Position numbers and translations under genes: made by a program. From CAZUSO01 sp964622775 (GTDB lineage: Bacteria > Bacteroidota > Bacteroidia > Chitinophagales > Chitinophagaceae), in assembly GCA_964622775.1 (NCBI GenBank), contig CAZUSO010000011.1, positions 1 through 60,105 of the forward strand: a DNA stretch of 60,105 bases, written 5' to 3'. Shown here one piece after another: positions 9,787 to 19,572 of this stretch (the first letter of the stretch is position 1; every line of letters starts with the position of its first letter). The notes under the pieces were generated by a model. It searched no databases. It was given only the letters and a program-made list of their open reading frames with translations, and was not told where the DNA came from.

Positions 9787-12384
9787 ATGCCGAACCAAAA
9801 AAAAACAAAGCCTAAAAGTAAAAAAAAGCCGGATGAAGGGGCTTCTTCCCGGGATGATATGGAGTATTCTCCTGGCCGTTCAGGTAAGTTCAGGCTGATT
9901 ACCGGATTCCTGCTACTGCTGCTGGGCTGTTTTTTTACGCTTTCTATTATTAGCTATTGCCTGAGCTGGAAGCAGGATCAGGATAGTCTGATGGCCTCTC
10001 AGTCCTTGTTTCATTTTCTGTTTCAGGATAATACGCCTGTGCAAAACTGGTGTGGACGCCTCGGAGCAGGTATTGCTCACTTCATGGTTTACGGAGGTGT
10101 AGGTATCTCCGCATTATTCTTTACGCTTTGGCTTGCTGGTATTGGTATCAATATTATCTATGGTCAAAGAATATTGCCCACTGTGAAATGGCTGCGCTGG
10201 ATGGCGCTGGGCTTTTTATTTCTTTGCCCCCTCCTGTCTCTGGGTTTTTCAAATGACATTTTCCCGCTCGGCGGTGCATTGGGACAGGGTCTGGTGGAAT
10301 GGACAGATGGGTTTGCCGGTATGGCCGGAACCCTCATTATGCTGGTTGGCGTTTTTTTCTTTTTCGTTTTTATCGTTTTTCAATGGGATATCAGACCCTT
10401 ATTAAACCGGGCTGCCCGGTTTATTCCGGCGAGGACTCCTAATCCTTCTGCCGGCAATAATGAACCTGCCGGAAATTTTATTAATGAGGAGAATGAGGAT
10501 ATACCTGATGCGGAAGACGCGCTTCGGCCGGCGGCCTCATTCAGAAATAAGCTTAAAGATGAACAAACCCTGCCGGTAATCCGGGAAGAAACGCCGGAAG
10601 GCGGCGATTGCCGGTTGACAATAATAGAACAGATGCCTGCTCATCCTGTGGTTGAAGGACATCCCAATAGTATTGCCACCATTAAAAAACCGGGAATAGA
10701 GCTGGAGCTTCCTCAGGTTACGGATATCCCGGAGCCGTCCGGTGAGGAAGAAGATGATGCACAGGAAGAACCATTGCCCGTTGAAGATGTGGAAATGATC
10801 ATCGCTTCCGCCCAACCGCCGGAAAAAATCGTTCCCCGGCACGGAGCGCATATAACCATTCAGGATAACGAACCCTACGATCCGGCGCTCGATCTCCCCG
10901 ACTATAAATTCCCGACTCTGGATTTGCTGGATGAACGTCCGCAAAGCGATATTTCCTTAGACCGGGAAGAGCTGGAAAAAAACAAAACCCAGATCATTAA
11001 TACATTGCGCAGCTTTGGTATTGAAATACAGCGAATCACGGCTACCGTAGGCCCTACCGTTACTTTATATGAGATTGTTCCGGCTGAAGGTGTGCGCATC
11101 TCTAAAATCCGTAACCTGGAAGATGATATTGCGCTGAATCTTGCGGCATTAGGTATTCGTATTATTGCACCTATCCCGGGTCGTGGCACCATCGGTATAG
11201 AAGTGCCGAATACCAATAAGCAAATCGTTTCCATGCGCAGCATTCTTTCCAGCGACAAGTTCATCAGTAACAAGATGAGCCTCCCCATAGCGCTGGGTAA
11301 GAAAATTGACAATGAAAATTACATCGTTGACCTGGCTACTATGCCGCACCTGCTGATGGCGGGGGCTACCGGTCAGGGAAAATCCGTAGGAATTAATGCA
11401 ATCTTAGTATCCCTGCTTTATAAAAAGCATCCCTCCCAGTTGAAATTTGTGATGGTGGATCCCAAGAAAGTAGAGCTGTCAGTTTATCGCCTGATTGAAC
11501 AGCATTACCTGGCTAAATTGCCAAATGAAGAAGAAGCCATTATTACGGATACTAAAAAGGTGATCAATACCGTAAATGCGCTTTGTATTGAAATGGATAA
11601 CCGTTATGAGTTGCTCAAAGATGCCGGCGCCCGTAATATCAGGGAATATAACGATAAGTTTATAAAGCGCAGGCTCAACCCTCAGAACGGGCATAAGTTT
11701 TTGCCCTTTATCATCCTGGTTATAGATGAATTTGCCGACCTGATCATGACTGCCGGTAAAGAAGTGGAAATGCCGATTGCCCGCCTGGCGCAATTAGCCA
11801 GAGCTGTCGGAATTCATATTGTCATTGCTACACAGCGCCCGTCCGTAAATGTGATCACGGGTATTATCAAGGCCAATTTCCCTGCGCGTATTGCCTTCAA
11901 AGTTTCTGCGAAGGTAGATAGCAGGACCATCCTGGATGCCGGCGGCGCAGAACAGTTGATTGGACGCGGCGATATGCTGGTATCCCACGGCAGCGAATTG
12001 CTGCGTCTGCAATGTGCCTTTGTGGATACACCGGAGGTAGAACGTATTGTAGATTTCATCGGGACTCAACGGGGCTATCCCTCAGCCTTTGAACTGCCGG
12101 AATACGAAGGCGCTGAAGAGGAACGTGAAGCGCGGGAATCTGTAGATCTTACCAAAAGGGACAAGATGTTTGAAGAGTGCGCACGCCTGGTAGTCAGTTC
12201 GCAAAGTGGTTCCACATCTATGTTACAGCGAAAGTTCAACCTGGGATATAACAGAGCCGGGCGCATTATGGACCAGTTGGAGGCCGCAGGTATTGTGGGG
12301 GCAGCATCCGGCAGCAAGCCCCGGGAAGTATTGATGAGTACAGAATACGAGCTGGAACAACATTTGGAAAGTTTGTTTCATTAA
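9787..12384 (+). CDS. ftsK: DNA translocase FtsK/SpoIIIE
   Basis: FtsK pumps DNA at the division septum and helps resolve chromosome dimers. A lysine-rich start is followed by four membrane helices (about residues 35-200), an acidic, proline-rich linker (about 220-390), and the RecA-like motor with ATP-binding GATGQGKSVG near residue 525, VMVDPKKVELS, and the Walker B region ILVIDEFADLIM. A C-terminal winged-helix gamma domain (QRKFNLGYNRAGRIMDQLE) reads polar DNA motifs. The frame is also open from TTG 9775 and GTG 9781; I prefer ATG 9787 because it fits the predicted promoter. Confidence 0.95.
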   Translation: MPNQKKTKPKSKKKPDEGASSRDDMEYSPGRSGKFRLITGFLLLLLGCFFTLSIISYCLSWKQDQDSLMASQSLFHFLFQDNTPVQNWCGRLGAGIAHFMVYGGVGISALFFTLWLAGIGINIIYGQRILPTVKWLRWMALGFLFLCPLLSLGFSNDIFPLGGALGQGLVEWTDGFAGMAGTLIMLVGVFFFFVFIVFQWDIRPLLNRAARFIPARTPNPSAGNNEPAGNFINEENEDIPDAEDALRPAASFRNKLKDEQTLPVIREETPEGGDCRLTIIEQMPAHPVVEGHPNSIATIKKPGIELELPQVTDIPEPSGEEEDDAQEEPLPVEDVEMIIASAQPPEKIVPRHGAHITIQDNEPYDPALDLPDYKFPTLDLLDERPQSDISLDREELEKNKTQIINTLRSFGIEIQRITATVGPTVTLYEIVPAEGVRISKIRNLEDDIALNLAALGIRIIAPIPGRGTIGIEVPNTNKQIVSMRSILSSDKFISNKMSLPIALGKKIDNENYIVDLATMPHLLMAGATGQGKSVGINAILVSLLYKKHPSQLKFVMVDPKKVELSVYRLIEQHYLAKLPNEEEAIITDTKKVINTVNALCIEMDNRYELLKDAGARNIREYNDKFIKRRLNPQNGHKFLPFIILVIDEFADLIMTAGKEVEMPIARLAQLARAVGIHIVIATQRPSVNVITGIIKANFPARIAFKVSAKVDSRTILDAGGAEQLIGRGDMLVSHGSELLRLQCAFVDTPEVERIVDFIGTQRGYPSAFELPEYEGAEEEREARESVDLTKRDKMFEECARLVVSSQSGSTSMLQRKFNLGYNRAGRIMDQLEAAGIVGAASGSKPREVLMSTEYELEQHLESLFH

Positions 12385-12544
12385 AAAAATTGCCCTTAGC
12401 ATATAATAGAAGATACAAAATATTTTATCGGTATAAATCGGTATTGCCAATGAGAAAAGTATAAGTTTCGCATTCGTCGAAAGGCGCCGGAAAAGTGAAT
12501 ATACCATCTGTGGAAATCCGGGCGAAAAATAAGGATAAACAACA

Positions 12545-14263
12545 ATGTCTTTAGTGAGAAAAATAATTTCCGGAATACTGATTTGCATAGCTCCGCTTTC
12601 GGCTCAAAGTCAGGCGGAGTCTTCCTATCCGCAAAACTATTTCCGGAATCCGCTCCATATCCCCATTTCTTTAGCCGGCAATTTTGGCGAATGCCGCCCG
12701 AATCATTTTCATACTGGCCTGGATATCAAAACTCAGGGGAGGGAAAACTTACCGGTGCATGCCGCTGCCGATGGTTATGTGTATCGGGTTTCGGTATCGC
12801 ATTCGGGTTATGGAAACTGTATTTATATGCGACACCCTAACGGCTATGTTACGGTTTATGCCCACCTGAACGATTTCTATCCGGAACTGATGCAATATGT
12901 GATAATCCGACAATACGAGAAGGAAAGCTGGAATGTAGATCTGTCCATTCCCGAAGGCATGTTTGAAAGAAAGCAGGGAGAGCTGATTGCATATTCGGGA
13001 AATACCGGAGGATCTACTGCCCCGCACCTGCATTTTGAAATCCGGGATGCAAAAACCGAACACGTGCTCAATGCAGGGCTTTTTGGATTACCGGTAACAG
13101 ATGATCTGCCGCCGGTGCCGGTCAGCATTGCGCTGTATAACCAGAAAAGCATTTACCGGCAAAAGCCACAGCTATTTACCTTGAAAAAGCAAGGACAGTT
13201 TTATACGGTTACACCGGATGTCCTGAAATGGAGCAGCCCGCTGATGCGACTGGCCGTGCTGGCGGATGATAGGATGCCCGGCAGTGCCAATAAGCTTGGA
13301 GTATATGCGATGAATCTATACCTAGACGAGGCATTACAGGCCGGCTGGCAGCTTCGTGATCTGGATTTTTCACAAAACCGGTATGTAAATGCTTTTGCAG
13401 ATTACCGGCTGAAAGAACAAACGGGACATTGGTACGAATTGCTTTTCCGCCTGCCGGGAAACCAGCTGAATGCCTTTACTTTTCTGAATAATGACCAGGG
13501 CGCTTTGGATTTGAGCGATACGGCAATCCATACGGTTCGCATTCAGCTGATGGATGTATTGGGCAATACGACTCAGATCCGGTTTAAGATTCAGTACGAT
13601 GGCTCAACACAGGCTCATCCAGCATGTGATTCTGCCGTGGATTATGGCCGGACTTTGAAAATAGAAAATGAATATTTTTCTTTTACCGGATCGTTGAATA
13701 CGATGTATGATCAGGTTTGTTTGGATTATTCTCTCAGCCACGATCAAGGAAAATGGTCGCCGGTTTTACAGTTATTGAGTTCGGAGGTGCCGGTTCAAAC
13801 TACCTGCCGACTGGCTTTGAAGCTCAGCAGACCGGTGCCGTTTGAGCTGCGTTCCAAGCTGGCTTTTGTGCATCATATCCGCCCAGCAGCGTTGCCCGGA
13901 AACAATCCCCAAAGCGGTATGTCTGCAGTATATGAAAACGGATTTGCCGTAGCCTATGTACGTACTTTGGGCAACTATTATGTAACGGCGGATACGATTC
14001 CACCCCTTATCCAGGCCAGTATTAAAAACGGAAGCAATCTTTCCGCAGCGAAAAGCATACAATTTACCGTCACGGAAAAGATTACTTCGGTGGACGAAGT
14101 GCGCGCGGAGCTGAACGGAAAATGGCTGCGCTTTGTGCGTCGGGGCGATACTTATACCTATATCTTTGACGAACATTGCCCCAAAGGCAAAAATGTATTA
14201 ACGATAAAAGCCCTTGATGAGAACTTAAACCAAAGCGAAAAGGTGATTGAATTTACCCGCTGA
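12545..14263 (+). CDS. Secreted M23-family metallopeptidase (LytM domain)
   Basis: The 572-residue product has a signal peptide (about residues 1-24) and an M23/LytM zinc peptidase domain directly after it. The zinc ligands are visible as HTGLD (HxxxD) in NHFHTGLDIK and HLH in APHLHFEIRD, with VYAHL between. M23 enzymes cut peptide cross-bridges of peptidoglycan. The remaining ~350 residues are beta-rich and unassigned. The gene lies between ftsK and an FtsX-like permease, a setting that suggests work in septal wall remodelling (inference). Confidence 0.85.
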   Translation: MSLVRKIISGILICIAPLSAQSQAESSYPQNYFRNPLHIPISLAGNFGECRPNHFHTGLDIKTQGRENLPVHAAADGYVYRVSVSHSGYGNCIYMRHPNGYVTVYAHLNDFYPELMQYVIIRQYEKESWNVDLSIPEGMFERKQGELIAYSGNTGGSTAPHLHFEIRDAKTEHVLNAGLFGLPVTDDLPPVPVSIALYNQKSIYRQKPQLFTLKKQGQFYTVTPDVLKWSSPLMRLAVLADDRMPGSANKLGVYAMNLYLDEALQAGWQLRDLDFSQNRYVNAFADYRLKEQTGHWYELLFRLPGNQLNAFTFLNNDQGALDLSDTAIHTVRIQLMDVLGNTTQIRFKIQYDGSTQAHPACDSAVDYGRTLKIENEYFSFTGSLNTMYDQVCLDYSLSHDQGKWSPVLQLLSSEVPVQTTCRLALKLSRPVPFELRSKLAFVHHIRPAALPGNNPQSGMSAVYENGFAVAYVRTLGNYYVTADTIPPLIQASIKNGSNLSAAKSIQFTVTEKITSVDEVRAELNGKWLRFVRRGDTYTYIFDEHCPKGKNVLTIKALDENLNQSEKVIEFTR

Positions 14264-14274
14264 GTAGCGGAAAA

Positions 14275-14298
14275 TTTTGACTTTTGACTTTTCAATTT
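14275..14298 (+). repeat. Short heptamer repeat (CTTTTGA type)
   Basis: TTTTGA-CTTTTGA-CTTTTCA precedes the FtsX-like gene. The same core in reverse complement appears at 32351-32366 and a related heptamer array lies at 31115-31142. Confidence 0.4.
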
Positions 14299-14317
14299 AC
14301 AATAGTATAAAAACAGG

Positions 14318-15505
14318 ATGATAAGCCAGAAGCAGATATTATTGAAATTATTGCGTCCGGGAGATAAGAAGTTCCGGATGTACGGCTCCTGGCTGGCATT
14401 ATGTCTGGGCATACTGTTGCTTTTTGTTGCCATGATAGCCTGGATTGATTTCCGGGAAGTATTGTCCGGAAAGGGAGGCAATGATTCCATGTCGGAATAC
14501 TTAGTGATAGGAAAAACTATCGGCGATCAAAATGCCGGCCGGAATGTACAGCGCAATCTTTTCGATACTCAGGAACTGGAAGCGCTTAAAAAAGCAAACG
14601 GAGTGCAGGAAGTAGGCAGACTTACCTCAAACCGTTTCCCGGTTTCTGCAACGATGGGGGGGAGTATGGGCTTTTATACGGAATTGTTTCTGGAGTCGGT
14701 TGATGATAAATTTCTGGATGCACTTCCGCAACAATGGGTCTGGAAGCCAGGCGATCCGGCGCTTCCGGTGATCATGTCCAACGAATTTCTGAACCTGTAT
14801 AATTACGGATTTGCCCTGAGCCAGGGATACCCGCAGTTATCCCGGAAAAATATACAATCTGTGCCTTTTACGATTACCGTGGCAGGAAAGGAACAGTATT
14901 ATGCCCGGATAGCAGGCTTTTCCGATCGCATCAGCTCTGTTTTAGTTCCGCAAAGCTTCATGAATGAAATGAATAAAATTTATGGCCAAGGCGCACATGA
15001 AAACCCGTCCCGGGTGATTGTAAAAGTGAAGGATCCCTCGGATGCTGCCTTTATTAACTTTCTGGAAACACATCATTATAATGTGAATCAGGATCAGCTT
15101 CGCTGGAGCCGGATTCGTACTGCCGTTCAGGCTATTGTTACCTCCGTTGGGGTAGTAGCGCTGGTTGTGGTAGGCATGGCCATACTGGCTTTTATCTTAT
15201 TTGTGGAGATTACGGTACAGCGAGCAGCCGGCCATATCCGGCTGATGATGCAGATCGGCTATGCGCCCGACAAATTGCGTCGCACCATTTACCGTTTCTT
15301 TCTTCCCTGGATGGGTTCTGCGGTATTGGCCGCCTTAACCCTGGCAATGGCGCTTCATTTTGGCTTATTGCAATGGCTAAGTGCTATGGATTTAAAGGTG
15401 TCCCCGGCGGCTGTCTGGCCGGTGCCGGGTATTGGCATTATCATGTTGCTGATAATGAGTGCCTTGCTGGCAAATTCCGTAAAAAAGATGCTGGCAAAGG
15501 TGTGA
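14318..15505 (+). CDS. FtsX-like ABC permease
   Basis: The 395-residue protein has one N-terminal membrane helix (about residues 24-45), a ~210-residue periplasmic domain, and three C-terminal helices (about 270-300, 325-350, 368-388). This is the four-helix topology of the FtsX/MacB/LolC permease superfamily. No ATPase subunit is encoded next to it. It starts 54 nt after the M23 peptidase gene. FtsX proteins activate M23 peptidases with FtsE in other bacteria, so a similar partnership is attractive but not shown. A lipoprotein-release or efflux role is the alternative. Confidence 0.7.
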   Translation: MISQKQILLKLLRPGDKKFRMYGSWLALCLGILLLFVAMIAWIDFREVLSGKGGNDSMSEYLVIGKTIGDQNAGRNVQRNLFDTQELEALKKANGVQEVGRLTSNRFPVSATMGGSMGFYTELFLESVDDKFLDALPQQWVWKPGDPALPVIMSNEFLNLYNYGFALSQGYPQLSRKNIQSVPFTITVAGKEQYYARIAGFSDRISSVLVPQSFMNEMNKIYGQGAHENPSRVIVKVKDPSDAAFINFLETHHYNVNQDQLRWSRIRTAVQAIVTSVGVVALVVVGMAILAFILFVEITVQRAAGHIRLMMQIGYAPDKLRRTIYRFFLPWMGSAVLAALTLAMALHFGLLQWLSAMDLKVSPAAVWPVPGIGIIMLLIMSALLANSVKKMLAKV

Positions 15506-15557
15506 TATGCTCATTGTTAAATCTCCCCGGCTTTACAAGGGGCTAATGCTTTTTCCA

Positions 15558-15565
15558 TAATTTTG
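15558..15565 (+). promoter_or_regulatory. Possible porU -7 promoter element
   Basis: TAATTTTG matches TAnnTTTG exactly and lies 62 nt before the porU ATG. No clear -33 TTG is found at the expected distance. Confidence 0.3.
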
Positions 15566-15627
15566 ATCAGAATACACTAATTAAAGCATCAGATCGTTAT
15601 AGATAACTGACCCTTTGTTTTTTTAAT

Positions 15628-18600
15628 ATGAACAGGATTTTATTTTTTGCCATAATTTTTCTCATAGGAAACCAATTGTTTGCTCAGGTGGTTAAAGAAG
15701 TCAACTTTCCGCAGCCCGATGCGGAGCATGAAGATTGGTATGGCATTTCCGTTCCGGTAGCAGGCAGGGCATTGCCGGAGGTGACTGTCGCTAATGTAAT
15801 AGCGCGGGACGGCCGGCAAATTAATGCAGATAAGGTAGTTCCGGTTGTTCATGTGGCTTTAAAGAAAAAACAACCCATTGCCATTATCAGCTTACCGATG
15901 TATATTGATCTTGATGGTGTAAAAACCGCTTTGGCATCCTGTACCGTGACCATCGAAACTTCGGAAGCCTCACCATCGCATTTGCTGCAAAGACCCACCG
16001 GGGTGGCCAATTCTGTGTTGACTTCCGGTAGCTGGTATAAGATTGCCGTAAAGAAAAGAGGTATTTACAAGATAGATTATGCTTTTCTGCAAAGCTTAGG
16101 GCTGAATCCTTCGCAAATTAATCCGGCTAAAATCAGGTTGTACGGAAATGGCGGAACGGTATTGCCGGAGCAGGTTACAAGCGGTGTCATTGATGATTTG
16201 GAAGAAAATTCCATTTATGTAAATGCGTCGGGAAGCAGCTTCGGACAAAACGATTATATTCTTTTTTATGCCGGAGGTCCTGTAAAATGGGATTATGATA
16301 TTTATGCAAAGCTGTTTGAGCATACGCCTAATTTTTATGAAGATAACAGCTATTACTTCCTGAATTTCGATATCGGTAACGGGAAACGCATTTCCGGTCA
16401 AGCCGCAACAGGTACGGCTAATATTACCCTGACATCCTTTGATGATTATACCGTAGTGGAAGCGGACAGCTTCAATCCCGGCACGGTTGGAAAGGTATGG
16501 TGGGGCTACCGGCTGATTAATCCGGGATCGGGCACATCTTCATTATCCTTTAATGTAAATATGGGCACGCTCACCGGCCCGGTAACGATGCAGGCTCAGG
16601 TGGGTGGCGTGATGGATGTGGACGGCAATAATTACAACATCAGCATCAATAATGTTTCGGATACCAATATCACCCTGAACCGGCCGGCCAGCTCGGCCAA
16701 TATGTATGCTGCTTTTATTAATAAAAAAGTAGCTTCCGGCTCCGGAAATATGACGATAAAAACAACGCTGACCACAGGCGCATCAGGAGCGGCATATTTA
16801 GATTTTATGCGCTTCAATGCCCGCCGATCCCTGACCATGTCCGGAACAGGTGGACAGCTGCTCTTCCGGGATACTGCGGGATATGTTTCATCAAATAATA
16901 TTCAGGCAGCTTTCAAAATTCAGAGTGCAAATGCTAATACGAAAGTCTGGGAAGTGACGAATCCGCTGCATCCGCGTAACTTGAATGGAAGCCTGAGTGG
17001 GACTAATTATACCATTGTCCGGCCAACGGACTCGCTGCGGGAATATATCGCTTTTGACGGCAGCCAGTATTTCACGCCTGCATTCATTGGCCCGGTCGAG
17101 CATCAGAACCTGCATGGATTGCCGCAGGCTGACCTGCTGATCATCACCCGGCAGGATTTGTTGCCGGCGGCAGAAGAATTAGCCAATTTCCACCGTAATA
17201 CGGAAGGCCTGAGCGTTAATGTGGCCACTGTGGATAAGATTTACAATGAGTTTTCATCCGGCGGTCAGGATATTTCCGGTATCCGCAATTTTATTAAAAT
17301 GTTCTACGACCGGGCAAACGGTGAGGACGAACTGCCTAAGAATGTGCTGCTGCTGGGTGCTGCATCTTATGATTATAAAGACCGGATTGCCGCCAATACC
17401 AATATTGTGCCGGTTTATCAAACTGCGGTAAGTATAGCCAATAGTTATGCATTCAGCTCTGATGATTTTTATGCCTTATTGGATGAAGGAGAAAGTATGG
17501 CCTCCGTTAGCCTTTTGGATGTAGGTGTAGGGCGTATCCCTGCCTATAACCTGGAGGAAGCGCAGGACGTTGTGGAAAAAATCAATCATTATAAACAAAA
17601 TGCTTCCTTCGGTCCCTGGAAGAATACCTTCACCTTCGTATCGGATAATGTGGATCCCTCCTGGACCACCAGTCATACAAGAGATGCTGAGGCGGTGAGT
17701 GAAGTGATTCAGAATGCCAGCCCGGTTTACAATCAGGTGAAGCTTTATGGCGATGTTTTTCCTTTGGAGTCTACGCCGAGCGGAAATAAGATGATTGCAC
17801 AAAACAAGGCGCTGAACGATCAGATATTTCTGGGTACTTTTTTGATTAACTATAGCGGACATGGCGCACCGGTAAGACTGGCTGCTGAGGATCTGGTAAC
17901 GCAAAGCGATATTAATTCCTGGGTCAATATCAATAAATTGCCGGTTTTTGTGACCGCCACCTGTGATTTCGGACGTTTCGATGATCCGGCAAACCGATCT
18001 GGCGGCGCACGTATTATGATGAAAAATGACGGCGGCTCCATTGCATCGTTAACCACTACCCAGTTAGTGTACCCCGGCCCTAATTCTACCATGAATACCT
18101 TTTACCTGCAAAACCAGTTCAATAAAAATGAGCATAACCGATGGAATTCGTTAGGCGAGGCGGTGATGAATGCAAAAAATGAATCTGTTGCTTCAGGTAG
18201 CTTTGGTCAGTACCAGAATAATCAGAAATTTGCCTTATTGGGTGATCCTGCCCTCATACTGGCATTGCCACAGTACAATGTGCGCACCGATTCGCTTTTA
18301 ATCCTGGATCAGGAACATGTTACTTCGGATACGATTAAGGCTTTAGGCCGTTATAAGCTGAATGGCTCCGTGACCGATGAGCACAATTCCCTGATGACCG
18401 GCTTCAATGGAAAAGTATATGTAACCATTTTCGATAAGCCCAGTGAAATTCCGATTGTTTCCGATCCTATGCCGCCGGATATTTCGGAGTATTCCTCCCA
18501 GACGAGCGTTATTTATAAAGGTATTGCTACCGTAACCAACGGGCAGTTTTCCCTTAGCTTTGTTGTACCAAAGGATATTAATTACAGCTTTGGAAATGGC

Positions 18601-19353
18601 AAGATCAGCTATTATGCAGATGACAGCCTGGTTGATGCATCGGGAGCCGATACCACCTTTACGGTAGGTGGTTTTTCAGCGAATGCGCCGGAAGACAATG
18701 AAGGCCCCGTCGTGCAGGCATTTATTGATAATGATAAATTTCGCGAAGGCGGAGTAACCGGACCGGATCCCCTGTTGTTTGTAAAACTTTCAGACGATAA
18801 TGGCATTAACGTTACCGGCAGCTCTATCGGACACGACCTGGTAGCAATTCTGGATGATGATGCCGATAACCCCTTCGTTCTGAATAATTATTATCAAACT
18901 AATCCCGATGATTTTCAGTCGGGAACGGTTTCATTCCCCATGTCGGGCATTGCCCCCGGCCGGCACCGTATCAGGGTTAAAGCCTGGGATACGTACAATA
19001 ATTCCGGCGAAGGTGCCGTTACCTTTGAGGTAGTGGATAAAAGCCAGGGCGCCATAAGCGAAGTTTATAATTACCCGAACCCGTTTACGCAGCAAACAAC
19101 CTTTGTGATCCAGCATAATTTATCTAAAGAGAACCTGGATGTCATCATCAGGGTATACAATACATCAGGTCAGTTAGTGCGCAGCCTGGAGCAGAATATT
19201 ACCCCGGAAGGAAACAGAACGGAAATCGGCTGGGATGGAGAAAGCGATAATGGTTTTGCCATGAGCAGCGGCGTTTATTTTTATAAAGTACAGATAAAAA
19301 CAAAAAAAGGAATTTATGCGACTGCGCAACAAAAATTATCACTTATCCGTTAA
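15628..19353 (+). CDS. porU: Type IX secretion system sortase PorU (C25 peptidase)
   Basis: PorU sits on the outer leaflet of the outer membrane and removes the C-terminal sorting signal of type IX cargo, attaching it to the cell surface. The 1241-residue protein has a signal peptide (to about residue 20), a beta-rich N-terminal half, then a gingipain-type C25 domain. The catalytic dyad is visible: His745 in NYSGHGAP and Cys779 in VTATCDFGRFDDP. The C-terminus has an Ig-like FlgD/sorting-type module (EVYNYPNPFTQQTTFVI ... SGVYFYKVQI). It is followed by porV, its known partner. Confidence 0.93.
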   Translation: MNRILFFAIIFLIGNQLFAQVVKEVNFPQPDAEHEDWYGISVPVAGRALPEVTVANVIARDGRQINADKVVPVVHVALKKKQPIAIISLPMYIDLDGVKTALASCTVTIETSEASPSHLLQRPTGVANSVLTSGSWYKIAVKKRGIYKIDYAFLQSLGLNPSQINPAKIRLYGNGGTVLPEQVTSGVIDDLEENSIYVNASGSSFGQNDYILFYAGGPVKWDYDIYAKLFEHTPNFYEDNSYYFLNFDIGNGKRISGQAATGTANITLTSFDDYTVVEADSFNPGTVGKVWWGYRLINPGSGTSSLSFNVNMGTLTGPVTMQAQVGGVMDVDGNNYNISINNVSDTNITLNRPASSANMYAAFINKKVASGSGNMTIKTTLTTGASGAAYLDFMRFNARRSLTMSGTGGQLLFRDTAGYVSSNNIQAAFKIQSANANTKVWEVTNPLHPRNLNGSLSGTNYTIVRPTDSLREYIAFDGSQYFTPAFIGPVEHQNLHGLPQADLLIITRQDLLPAAEELANFHRNTEGLSVNVATVDKIYNEFSSGGQDISGIRNFIKMFYDRANGEDELPKNVLLLGAASYDYKDRIAANTNIVPVYQTAVSIANSYAFSSDDFYALLDEGESMASVSLLDVGVGRIPAYNLEEAQDVVEKINHYKQNASFGPWKNTFTFVSDNVDPSWTTSHTRDAEAVSEVIQNASPVYNQVKLYGDVFPLESTPSGNKMIAQNKALNDQIFLGTFLINYSGHGAPVRLAAEDLVTQSDINSWVNINKLPVFVTATCDFGRFDDPANRSGGARIMMKNDGGSIASLTTTQLVYPGPNSTMNTFYLQNQFNKNEHNRWNSLGEAVMNAKNESVASGSFGQYQNNQKFALLGDPALILALPQYNVRTDSLLILDQEHVTSDTIKALGRYKLNGSVTDEHNSLMTGFNGKVYVTIFDKPSEIPIVSDPMPPDISEYSSQTSVIYKGIATVTNGQFSLSFVVPKDINYSFGNGKISYYADDSLVDASGADTTFTVGGFSANAPEDNEGPVVQAFIDNDKFREGGVTGPDPLLFVKLSDDNGINVTGSSIGHDLVAILDDDADNPFVLNNYYQTNPDDFQSGTVSFPMSGIAPGRHRIRVKAWDTYNNSGEGAVTFEVVDKSQGAISEVYNYPNPFTQQTTFVIQHNLSKENLDVIIRVYNTSGQLVRSLEQNITPEGNRTEIGWDGESDNGFAMSSGVYFYKVQIKTKKGIYATAQQKLSLIR

Positions 19354-19463
19354 TTACCGGTTCTTGCCAAATCATGTCGGAACAGGCTGGTAGCTGTGAA
19401 AAGATCCGGATAAAGTAGCCGGCATATTGGATATATTTTTTAATAATAAAATATCTTTTTCAG

Positions 19464-19493
19464 TTGCTAAAATCCCAAATAAAGCTATATTTG
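19464..19493 (+). promoter_or_regulatory. Promoter of porV
   Basis: TTG at 19464-19466 and TATATTTG at 19486-19493 are separated by 19 nt, a full match to the Bacteroidota housekeeping promoter. A start near 19499 would leave a leader of about 75 nt before porV, so porV need not depend on read-through from porU. Confidence 0.75.
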
Positions 19494-19572
19494 CACCTCA
19501 AATCAAAATCGTCTTCATAACTATCGGGGAATTTTACTTTTAAAAATTCAAATTATCACAAAAAGATCAATA

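Noticed and set aside
10537..11312. Minus-strand ORFs of 135-136 residues
   Set aside because: Shadows of ftsK on the opposite strand.
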